A stretch of DNA of 9,160 nt, from assembly GCA_937923125.1 (NCBI GenBank), contig CALALK010000226.1:1-9160 (forward strand), written 5' to 3'. This DNA is from an uncultured Carnobacterium sp. (GTDB taxonomy: Bacteria > Bacillota > Bacilli > Lactobacillales > Aerococcaceae). A program made the translations under genes and the position numbers. A model generated the notes under the pieces. It saw nothing but the letters and a program-made list of their open reading frames with translations, was not told the DNA's origin and did not search any database. Below are positions 1 to 4,819 of this stretch, one piece after another. The number at the start of each line of letters is the position of its first letter. Within the stretch, counting starts at the first letter, position 1.

Positions 1-433
1 ATTTTTGCATATCCAATTTTGTGTAATCGAATGAATAAGCAATCGTGAAAACATCATCTTTGTAATCTGTTTTTAATTCAAGTCCTTTACCAATAAAATC
101 TTTCATTTTTTCTTGGGTCTTTTGAGCAGTTTTTTTAAGCAATTCAAGAGGGTTTTTCTCTTTCATTTTCGAAACAATAAATTTGGTTACTACTTCTTGT
201 TTCAATAAGACATCATCTTTATAATACAATGTCACGGTGTCTTTACCACTGACACTAACAGTTTCAAAAACTGCTTTTTGAGCATCTTCTAAGCTATAAA
301 CAGTTGTTGGAGCAACTGTCGTTTCTTGAGTCGTTGTCGCAGCCGTTGTTTCTTCTTTTTTACCTTGTCCACAAGCGGCTAGTAAGAAACCTGCAGTTGC
401 TAAAAGTGTTAGCTGTTTGATTTTTGTATTCAT
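1..433 (-). CDS. DUF1307/YehR-like lipoprotein, sixth of array (C-terminus cut by window edge)
   Basis: 144 codons are visible from ATG at 433, and the frame is still open at base 2. The N-terminus is a lipoprotein signal peptide (K at 4 and 6, hydrophobic core, lipobox LAAC with Cys21). A short Thr-rich linker follows at about residues 28-45. The mature domain carries the block YYKDDVLLKQE (70-80) and then DFIGKG and a YSFDYTKLD segment (133-141), both shared with the neighbouring paralogues. By comparison with those, roughly 40-45 C-terminal residues lie outside the window. The protein should be lipid-anchored on the outer face of the membrane. The molecular function of the DUF1307 family is not established, to my knowledge. 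The gene lies 30 bp after the upstream gene without a terminator, so it is probably co-transcribed. The DNA of its C-terminal half is identical over 53 bases (21-73) to a segment of the second gene of the array (2499-2551), whereas its signal peptide differs. Confidence 0.85.
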   Translation of the reverse strand, partial: MNTKIKQLTLLATAGFLLAACGQGKKEETTAATTTQETTVAPTTVYSLEDAQKAVFETVSVSGKDTVTLYYKDDVLLKQEVVTKFIVSKMKEKNPLELLKKTAQKTQEKMKDFIGKGLELKTDYKDDVFTIAYSFDYTKLDMQK

Positions 434-434
434 T

Positions 435-455
435 TTATAGAATTCCTTTCTATAA
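435..455 (-). promoter_or_regulatory. Hairpin with the ribosome binding site in its loop
   Basis: Reading the minus strand, this is a perfect 8-bp inverted repeat, TTATAGAA and TTCTATAA, enclosing AGGAA. AGGAA is the Shine-Dalgarno sequence of the gene starting at 433, nine bases before its ATG. A hairpin with the binding site in a 5-base loop is directly visible. The stem is AT-rich and therefore weak, so any effect on translation is inference. No U-tract follows, so it is not a terminator. Confidence 0.5.
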
Positions 456-463
456 GTTTATGA

Positions 464-1081
464 TTAGTTAACTCTTGTAAATCCGGCATCGAGTAGAGAT
501 TGTATGATTTGCTCGTAATCCGTTGCCTCTTCCTTAGATGTAAAATCTGGATCAATTTCTTGCAGCTTGTCGAAGTCTACATTTGAATAGTCTACTTCAT
601 ATGATTGGATGTATTTAGTTCCTTCCAAACGAAAATCAATTTTTAGGCCAGTGACTTCTTGAATTTGATCTTTGAGTTGATTATAGCTTTGTTCCATATT
701 TTGCTTTTGTGTTTGCAACGCCTGTTTGAAAGCTTCTCTAGAAGTTTCTGGTAAGCCTGATATGTCAAAATCGATAATGGAATCGGTAGTTATTTTTTGA
801 ATCAAGCCATCTTTAAAGGTAATCTTGACTTTCGTTATGTTGTTTCCATTAATTTTTTCAAATGCGACTTGGCCATCTTTAGCATCCGATTGTGTACCCT
901 GAGTAGTTTGCGATAGAGCAGCCGTTGTTGCTGGTGTAGTCGTTGTCGCTTGCGTGGTTGCCTGAGTTGTGGGGGCTTGAGTCGTAGCAACCGTAGTTTC
1001 TTCTTTTTTATCTTGTCCACACGCACCTAATAGGAATGCACTCGTAAAGAGGAGCGTTGTTACTTTTGTCAGTTTGTTCAT
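464..1081 (-). CDS. Divergent DUF1307-like lipoprotein, fifth of array
   Basis: 205 residues. The signal peptide and lipobox (LGAC, Cys21), followed by GQDKKEETTVATTQ, are almost identical to those of the third gene of the array. A long Thr/Gln-rich linker follows (about 29-65), the longest of the set. The mature domain is very different: the YYKDD block is replaced by VKITFKDGLIQKI (85-97), there is a Gln-rich probable helix at 115-142, and the family trace remains in YEVDYSNVDFDKLQEIDPDF (161-180) and a C-terminal LLDAGF. I assign it to the same family from this pattern and position, with less certainty than the others. The start is ATG at 1081, preceded by AGGAG. The gap of 29 bp to the preceding gene and 30 bp to the next holds no terminator, so these three genes form a continuous tail of the operon. 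Function unknown. Confidence 0.8.
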   Translation of the reverse strand: MNKLTKVTTLLFTSAFLLGACGQDKKEETTVATTQAPTTQATTQATTTTPATTAALSQTTQGTQSDAKDGQVAFEKINGNNITKVKITFKDGLIQKITTDSIIDFDISGLPETSREAFKQALQTQKQNMEQSYNQLKDQIQEVTGLKIDFRLEGTKYIQSYEVDYSNVDFDKLQEIDPDFTSKEEATDYEQIIQSLLDAGFTRVN

Positions 1082-1110
1082 AATAATCTCCTAATTTTGA
1101 AACCATATGA

Positions 1111-1647
1111 TTATTTTTCTACATAACCACCCTTGAGAAGTTTATCTCTAAAGTCAGAGTAACTAACCGTATTGTCATCAGTTAGTCGTAAATTTGGCTC
1201 AATTTCTTTGAGTTTTTTCATATCGATTTTAGTGTAATCGAATGAATAAGTAACAGTGAAAATATCATCATTGTGTTCTGATTTATATTCAAAACCTTTA
1301 CCGATAAGATCTTTGTATTTTTGTTCGTCTTCCGCAGAAGAATTTTTAAGCAATTCAAGAGGATTATCTGCATCAATTTTTGACAGTGTAAAACGCTCTA
1401 CAGATTCTTGTTTTAATAAGACATCATCTTTATAATAAAATGTCATTGTTATTGTACCAACTCGATCACTAATTTCAAAAACTGCTTTTTTAGCATCCTC
1501 TAAGGTATAAACGGTTGTTGGAGTAGCAGTTGTTGGAGTAGCTGTCGTTGTCGCAACCGTTGTTTCTTCTTTCTTACTTTGTCCACACGCACCTAATAGG
1601 AATGCGCTGGTAAAGAGTAGTGCTGTTACTTTAACTGCTTTCTTCAT
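1111..1647 (-). CDS. DUF1307/YehR-like lipoprotein, fourth of array
   Basis: 178 residues with a type II signal peptide (KKAVK, hydrophobic core, LGAC lipobox, Cys21). A Thr-rich linker (29-47) contains two ATPTT units. The mature domain has the blocks YYKDDVLLKQ (71-80), IGKGFEYKSEH (115-125), TYSFDYTKID (133-142) and a C-terminal KGGY (172-175). The start ATG at 1647 follows a strong AAGGAGA site. The upstream 26 bases (1648-1673) are identical to those before the third gene (2304-2329), which marks the two as a recent tandem duplication including the leader. A hairpin with a U-tract at 1669-1700 lies between the two genes. Predicted location is the outer membrane face, lipid anchored. No catalytic motif is visible and no function can be given. 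Confidence 0.88.
   Translation of the reverse strand: MKKAVKVTALLFTSAFLLGACGQSKKEETTVATTTATPTTATPTTVYTLEDAKKAVFEISDRVGTITMTFYYKDDVLLKQESVERFTLSKIDADNPLELLKNSSAEDEQKYKDLIGKGFEYKSEHNDDIFTVTYSFDYTKIDMKKLKEIEPNLRLTDDNTVSYSDFRDKLLKGGYVEK
1514..1543 (-). repeat. 15-bp tandem repeat, two copies, in Thr-linker
   Basis: Two copies of a 15-base unit (plus strand GTTGTTGGAGTAGCA/T) encode the ATPTT pentapeptide in the linker of the fourth lipoprotein. The same unit occurs in three copies in the second and third genes, so the linker length varies by whole units. Confidence 0.75.
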
Positions 1648-1668
1648 ACATATTCTCCTTCATTTTTG

Positions 1669-1700
1669 AAAAAAGGAGAGAAGAGTTCACCCTTCTCCCT
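1669..1700 (-). terminator. Intercistronic terminator-like hairpin between array genes 3 and 4
   Basis: On the minus strand, GGGAGAAG pairs with CTTCTCTCC (8 bp with one bulged T), followed by six T. It lies after the third gene and about 21 bases before the start codon of the fourth, leaving only the ribosome binding site and no room for a promoter. It is therefore more likely an attenuating or RNA-processing hairpin than a full stop. Confidence 0.65.
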
Positions 1701-1718
1701 ATTTAATTTAGAATATTA

Positions 1719-2303
1719 CTATTGTTTTTCTTTATATCCACCCTTAAGGAGCCCCTCTTTAAATGCAGAGTAGCTTAGAGTTTTATCATCACGTAGATCT
1801 AATCCAGGAATCTTTTCTTTTAATTTATCCAAATCGATTTTAGTGTAATCGAATGAATATGTAATTGTGAAAATATCACCTTTGTGTTCAGTATTATATT
1901 CAAACCCTTTTCCGATAAAGTCTTTAAGTGTTTCTTTTGTTCTGGCAGTATTATTTTGAAGTTTTTCAAGAGCGTTTTCCACCTCTAGTTGTGAAAGAGT
2001 ATAAACTTCTACTGTTTCTTGTTTCAATAAGACATCATCTTTATAATACACGGTCATTGTTTCTGTACCACCCTTAGCACTAGCTTCAAAAACTGTTTTT
2101 TTAGCATCTGATGGCATGTCTGATTTTGCTTTAGCAACAGTTGTCGGAGTAGCTGTCGTTGGAGTAGCTGTAGTTGGAGTAGTTGTTGTGGTTGTTGCTT
2201 GCGTTGTAGCAACCGTTGTTTCTTCTTTTTTGTCTTGTCCACACGCACCTAATAGGAATGCACTGGTAAAGAGTAGTGCTGTTACTTTAACTGATTTTTT
2301 CAT
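1719..2303 (-). CDS. DUF1307/YehR-like lipoprotein, third of array
   Basis: 194 residues. The signal peptide is nearly identical to that of the fourth gene (lipobox LGAC, Cys21). The linker (29-60) is rich in Thr and contains TTATP-type units, ending in VAKAKSDMPSDAKK, which it shares in form with the second gene. Mature domain blocks are YYKDDVLLKQE (86-96), FIGKGFEYNTEH (129-140), TYSFDYTKIDLDKLK (148-162) and C-terminal KGGYKEKQ. The start is ATG at 2303 with AAGGAGA upstream. It is flanked on both sides by hairpins with U-tracts and so looks like a gene-plus-terminator cassette. No internal promoter is recognisable. Expected to be a lipid-anchored extracytoplasmic protein; function unknown. 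Confidence 0.88.
   Translation of the reverse strand: MKKSVKVTALLFTSAFLLGACGQDKKEETTVATTQATTTTTTPTTATPTTATPTTVAKAKSDMPSDAKKTVFEASAKGGTETMTVYYKDDVLLKQETVEVYTLSQLEVENALEKLQNNTARTKETLKDFIGKGFEYNTEHKGDIFTITYSFDYTKIDLDKLKEKIPGLDLRDDKTLSYSAFKEGLLKGGYKEKQ
2140..2184 (-). repeat. 15-bp tandem repeat, three copies, in Thr-linker
   Basis: Three copies of a 15-base unit, seen on the plus strand as G-T-(T/C/A)-G-T-(C/T)-GGAGTAG-(C/T)-T with few differences. They encode the repeated TTATP part of the linker in the third lipoprotein. Confidence 0.75.
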
Positions 2304-2324
2304 ACATATTCTCCTTCATTTTTG

Positions 2325-2354
2325 AAAAAGGGGAGAAGAGGACCCTCTTCTCCC
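2325..2354 (-). terminator. Intercistronic terminator-like hairpin between array genes 2 and 3
   Basis: A perfect 10-bp stem (GGGAGAAGAG with CTCTTCTCCC) and a 4-base loop are followed on the minus strand by C and then five T. It is a textbook intrinsic terminator in form. The ribosome binding site and ATG of the third gene follow within about 25 bases, so downstream expression must depend on read-through from the array promoter, or on a promoter I cannot see. Confidence 0.8.
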
Positions 2355-2377
2355 TATTTAATTTAGAATTTTAAGCA

Positions 2378-2959
2378 TTATTTTTCTTTATAGCCACCCT
2401 TAATAAGAGCTTCTTTAAATTGAGAGTAGCCAAGGGTATTATCATCACGTAGATTTAATCCAGGAATCGCTTCTTTTAATTTTTTCATATCGATTTTAGT
2501 GTAATCGAATGAATAAGCAATCGTGAAAACATCATCTTTGTAATCTGTTTTAATCTCAAATCCTTTACCGATAAAATCTTTCAGTTTTTCTTCTGTTTTC
2601 GCACTAGATTTCTTAAGTGTTTCTAAAGGATTCTCGCCTTCCATTTTTGAAACAATATAAGTAGTTACACTTTCCTGTTTTAATAAAACGTCATCTTTAT
2701 AATATAACGTCATCACAGCTTTTACAGCGTCATCACTAGCTTCAAGAACTGTTTTTTTAGCATCTGCTGGCATTTCAGTTTTTGCTTTAGCAACAGTTGT
2801 TGGAGTCGCTGTTGTTGGAGCAGCCGTTGTTGGAGCAGCTGTTGTTTCTGCTTTTGTTTCTGCTTGTGTAGTCGCAGTTGAGTCTTGTTTTTGTCCGCAA
2901 CCTGCTAATACTAGACCAGCTGTAAATAGAAGTGCGAATGCTTTTGTTGTTTTGTTCAT
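2378..2959 (-). CDS. DUF1307/YehR-like lipoprotein, second of array
   Basis: 193 residues from ATG at 2959. I prefer this start over an in-frame ATG 42 bases upstream, because GAGGT lies seven bases before it, the protein then begins with a proper MNKTTKAF signal peptide, and the extra residues would be encoded by the hairpin at 2991-3020. The lipobox is LAGC with Cys21. The linker (28-60) contains AAPTT and ATPTT units. Domain blocks are YYKDDVLLKQE (86-96), FIGKGFEIKTDY (129-140), AYSFDYTKIDMKKLK (148-162) and C-terminal KGGYKEK. The C-terminal half is closest to the sixth gene at DNA level, whereas the linker end resembles the third gene, so it is a mosaic. Predicted lipid-anchored surface protein of unknown function. 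Confidence 0.88.
   Translation of the reverse strand: MNKTTKAFALLFTAGLVLAGCGQKQDSTATTQAETKAETTAAPTTAAPTTATPTTVAKAKTEMPADAKKTVLEASDDAVKAVMTLYYKDDVLLKQESVTTYIVSKMEGENPLETLKKSSAKTEEKLKDFIGKGFEIKTDYKDDVFTIAYSFDYTKIDMKKLKEAIPGLNLRDDNTLGYSQFKEALIKGGYKEK
2796..2840 (-). repeat. 15-bp tandem repeat, three copies, in Thr-linker
   Basis: Three 15-base units beginning GTTGTTGGAG on the plus strand and differing at up to three positions. They encode AAPTT, AAPTT and ATPTT in the linker of the second lipoprotein. Confidence 0.75.
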
Positions 2960-2990
2960 GATTTTTACCTCACTTTTTGTTATATATCGT

Positions 2991-3020
2991 AAAACCGGCA
3001 AGAGAGATCTCTTTACCGGT
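2991..3020 (-). terminator. Intercistronic terminator-like hairpin between array genes 1 and 2
   Basis: On the minus strand ACCGGTAA pairs with TTGCCGGT (one G-T pair), with further pairing inside the loop region, followed by TTTTACG. The U-tract is short, so it is a weaker terminator than the one at 2325-2354. A TATATA lies shortly after it, but no -35 at normal spacing is present, so I do not call a second promoter. Confidence 0.6.
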
Positions 3021-3033
3021 CTTCTTTATTTAA

Positions 3034-3477
3034 TTATTTCTTTTCAGTATATCCAGCTTTTTCAATCAATTCTCTAGAAGCTTTGAAACTTACTACATTA
3101 CCATCTCCTGAGAAAGAGTCTGGGAAAGCTTTTTGCAGATCTTTTAATTTAGCTACGGAATAGTCAATCGTTACAAGTTGAGTAATCACTCCGTCTTTTG
3201 ATTCTAGAGTAGCAGTAATCCCTTTGATTTTAGTGTATTCCTCATTCTCTTCTTTAAGTTGTTCCATTGCTTCGTCTTCAGAGATTGGTAACTCTGAAAT
3301 AACGTATTTCGTTTCAGCAGATTGCTTCGTTACAACGTCTCCTTTATAGTAATAAGTTAATATTGAAGTATGCGGACCATTCTTTAGTTCGAATGCTGTA
3401 GATTCTTCTTTCGCACATCCTAATAGTACGAATAATGCTGTAAATAACACAGCGAATAATTTCATTGCTTTTTTCAT
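3034..3477 (-). CDS. DUF1307/YehR-type lipoprotein, first of array
   Basis: 147 residues from ATG at 3477. An in-frame ATG at 3486 is less likely, because the AAAGGA ribosome binding site (3486-3491) overlaps it and sits eight bases before 3477. The signal peptide is KKAMK plus a hydrophobic core, lipobox LLGC, Cys21. Unlike the following genes it has no Thr-rich linker and goes straight into the domain: YYYKGDVVTKQSAE (42-55), a central ISELPISEDEA region (60-70), VTIDYSVAKLKDLQKAFPD (102-120) and a C-terminal LIEKAGYTEKK. This is the member most like single-copy YehR-family lipoproteins of other Firmicutes, as I remember them, and could represent the founding copy. It is promoter-proximal and so probably the most strongly expressed. 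The family's role is not known. Confidence 0.88.
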   Translation of the reverse strand: MKKAMKLFAVLFTALFVLLGCAKEESTAFELKNGPHTSILTYYYKGDVVTKQSAETKYVISELPISEDEAMEQLKEENEEYTKIKGITATLESKDGVITQLVTIDYSVAKLKDLQKAFPDSFSGDGNVVSFKASRELIEKAGYTEKK

Positions 3478-3510
3478 GAAATACATCCTTTCAAGTTGTA
3501 ATATACATGT

Positions 3511-3539
3511 ATTATAAATCTAATAATTCTAATATGCAA
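3511..3539 (-). promoter_or_regulatory. Promoter of the lipoprotein array
   Basis: On the minus strand a consensus -10 TATAAT (3511-3516) is preceded by TTGCAT (3534-3539) at a spacing of exactly 17. The -35 is only a half match. The start site would fall near 3504, about 25 bases before the first ATG. The sequence ATACATGTAT (3502-3511), a 10-bp palindrome, sits on the predicted start site. Confidence 0.7.
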
Positions 3540-3588
3540 GCCTTTTTACAAAAATGGGTTCTAATGAAGGTTGACAATTGCTAACAGT

Positions 3589-3615
3589 TTGATTTTAACA
3601 GCAATGTGCTATACT
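3589..3615 (+). promoter_or_regulatory. Extended -10 promoter of the M42 peptidase gene
   Basis: TATACT (3610-3615) is preceded by TGC, giving an extended -10. TTGATT (3589-3594) could serve as a -35 at a short spacing of 15. The region also holds two TAACAG copies (3582 and 3596) and a 6-bp inverted repeat ATTGCT/AGCAAT (3577-3605). GGAGGAAAAAGT precedes the ATG at 3644. Confidence 0.55.
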
Positions 3616-3643
3616 AATCTTACAGTGAAATGGAGGAAAAAGT

Positions 3644-4684
3644 ATGAATCAAACTGTAAACTTCTTGAAAGAACTTGTGGCAATTCCGTCACCAACTGGC
3701 TATACCAAAGATGTGCAAGACTATTTAATCGATGTCTTAACAGATATGGGATATGAGCCAACACGTACAGCAAAAGGATTAGTGGTTGTAACAGTACCTG
3801 GAGCAATGGATGAGAAACAGCGTGTGGTAACGGCACATATCGATACACTTGGTGCGATTGTTCGTGCGGTAAAACCAGATGGACGCTTAAAACTCGACCG
3901 TATTGGTGGATTTGCTTGGAATATGATTGAAGGAGAAAACTGTACGGTTCACGTTGCTAGCAATGGAACGACTGTTTCTGGAACAATTTTATTACATCAG
4001 ACAAGCGTACACGTATACCGTGAAGCAGGAACGGTGGAGCGTAGCCAAGATAATATGGAAGTTCGTTTAGATGCAAAAGTGACAAACGAAGCCGAAACGC
4101 GTGCATTAGGAATTGAAGTAGGGGACTTTGTATCCTTTGATCCACGTTTTATCATCACACCAACAGGATTCATTAAGAGCCGTTTCTTAGATGATAAAGT
4201 GAGTGCAGCAATTTTATTAACCTTATTAAAGAAATACAAATCAGAAGGCATCACGTTGCCAGTAACGACGCATTTCATGTTCAGTTGTATTGAAGAAACT
4301 GGAACGGGAGCCAACAGTAGCATCCCAGAAAAAGCAGTCGAATTCTTAGCCGTGGATATGGGTGCGATGGGGGATGACCAACAAACAGACGAATACACCG
4401 TTTCTGTCTGTGTGAAAGATGGTTCTGGGCCTTATAACTTTGATTTCCGTCAACATCTTGTTTCTCTATGTAAGGAAAAGAATATTCCATTTAAATTAGA
4501 TATTTATCCTTATTATGGTAGTGATGCCTCAGCAGCAATGCGTGCTGGAGCAGAAGTGAAACACGCCTTACTCGGTGCAGGAATTGAATCAAGCCACTCT
4601 TATGAAAGAACGCATCTTGATTCGGTTGAAGCAACGCAACAGTTAGTCGATGCTTACCTTTTAAGTTCATTAGTAGAAGCTTAA
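3644..4684 (+). CDS. M42 family metallo-aminopeptidase
   Basis: 346 residues, the normal length for M42 (glutamyl/deblocking aminopeptidase, FrvX/YsdC-type) enzymes, which are cytosolic, oligomeric, two-metal exopeptidases that remove N-terminal residues from short peptides. Expected metal and catalytic positions are visible in order: AHIDT (His65, Asp67), FLDDK (Asp183), IEETG (Glu217 as likely catalytic base, Glu218 as ligand), VDMG (Asp238) and SSHSYERT (His318). The stretch between about 70 and 165 corresponds to the family's inserted dimerisation domain. No signal peptide is present. The usual H-x-D-E-V-G form is here H-I-D-T-L-G, a variant I associate with a subgroup of the family, so substrate preference cannot be stated. 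The gene has its own promoter and terminator and is divergent from the lipoprotein array. It is probably a single-gene unit in peptide nutrition. Confidence 0.92.
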   Translation: MNQTVNFLKELVAIPSPTGYTKDVQDYLIDVLTDMGYEPTRTAKGLVVVTVPGAMDEKQRVVTAHIDTLGAIVRAVKPDGRLKLDRIGGFAWNMIEGENCTVHVASNGTTVSGTILLHQTSVHVYREAGTVERSQDNMEVRLDAKVTNEAETRALGIEVGDFVSFDPRFIITPTGFIKSRFLDDKVSAAILLTLLKKYKSEGITLPVTTHFMFSCIEETGTGANSSIPEKAVEFLAVDMGAMGDDQQTDEYTVSVCVKDGSGPYNFDFRQHLVSLCKEKNIPFKLDIYPYYGSDASAAMRAGAEVKHALLGAGIESSHSYERTHLDSVEATQQLVDAYLLSSLVEA

Positions 4685-4690
4685 TAGGAT

Positions 4691-4723
4691 GCCTTTCCAA
4701 CAGTGTTTGGGAAGGCTTTTTTT
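4691..4723 (+). terminator. Intrinsic terminator of the M42 peptidase gene
   Basis: GCCTTTCCAA pairs with TTGGGAAGGC (10-bp stem with one G-T pair, 6-base loop), followed by seven T. It begins six bases after the stop codon. Confidence 0.9.
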
Positions 4724-4751
4724 GGGTTTGAAAAATTTTTGAAGAATTTTG

Positions 4752-4780
4752 TTGACAAGGGTTCTATCAAAGAGTATACT
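4752..4780 (+). promoter_or_regulatory. Promoter of the histidine-triad protein gene
   Basis: Perfect -35 TTGACA (4752-4757), 17-base spacer, -10 TATACT (4775-4780). A perfect 12-bp palindrome AGAGTATACTCT (4771-4782) covers the -10. This promoter lies inside the upstream part of the open frame, so it excludes starts upstream of 4820. Confidence 0.88.
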
Positions 4781-4781
4781 C

Positions 4782-4804
4782 TAAAACGTAAAACTTACGA
4801 TTTA
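4782..4804 (+). promoter_or_regulatory. Probable Zur box at the start site of the histidine-triad gene
   Basis: The 23-bp sequence has arms TAAAACGTAA and TTACGATTTA around AAC; 9 of the 11 base pairs of the dyad match. Compared with the Bacillus-type Zur consensus core TCGTAATNATTACGA with A/T-rich flanks, 11 of 14 defined core positions agree, including the diagnostic CGTAA and TTACG. It starts two bases after the -10 and covers the expected transcription start, a classical repressor position. The inference is zinc-dependent repression by a Fur-family Zur protein. The streptococcal AdcR motif (TTAACNRGTTAA) was not seen here. Confidence 0.7.
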
Positions 4805-4819
4805 GAAAGTGAGAGAATT

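Noticed and set aside
2116..2325. Plus-strand open frame encoding a Val/Ala-rich 69-residue peptide
   Set aside because: It is the antisense of the Thr-rich linker and signal peptide of the third lipoprotein; the composition follows from the repeats and there is no ribosome binding site.
1514..2840. 15-bp repeats as a CRISPR array
   Set aside because: Units are contiguous without spacers, in frame and encode the Thr/Pro linkers; no cas genes are present.
2960..2990. Internal promoter (TATATA) before the second lipoprotein
   Set aside because: No -35 is found at 16-18 bases; the only TTG-like hexamer is nine bases away inside the hairpin.
2960..3001. Longer start for the second lipoprotein (ATG at 3001)
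   Set aside because: It lies inside a hairpin with no ribosome binding site and would add 14 residues before an otherwise normal lipoprotein signal peptide.
3571..3576. Perfect TTGACA upstream of the M42 peptidase gene as its -35
   Set aside because: The distance to the TATACT at 3610 is 33 bases, and nothing like a -10 lies at 16-18 bases; the extended -10 at 3607-3615 is the better explanation.
4703..4819. Extended N-terminus of the histidine-triad protein starting at 4703
   Set aside because: The extension overlaps the preceding terminator, the promoter and the Zur-like operator, and would place the signal peptide 40 residues inside the protein.
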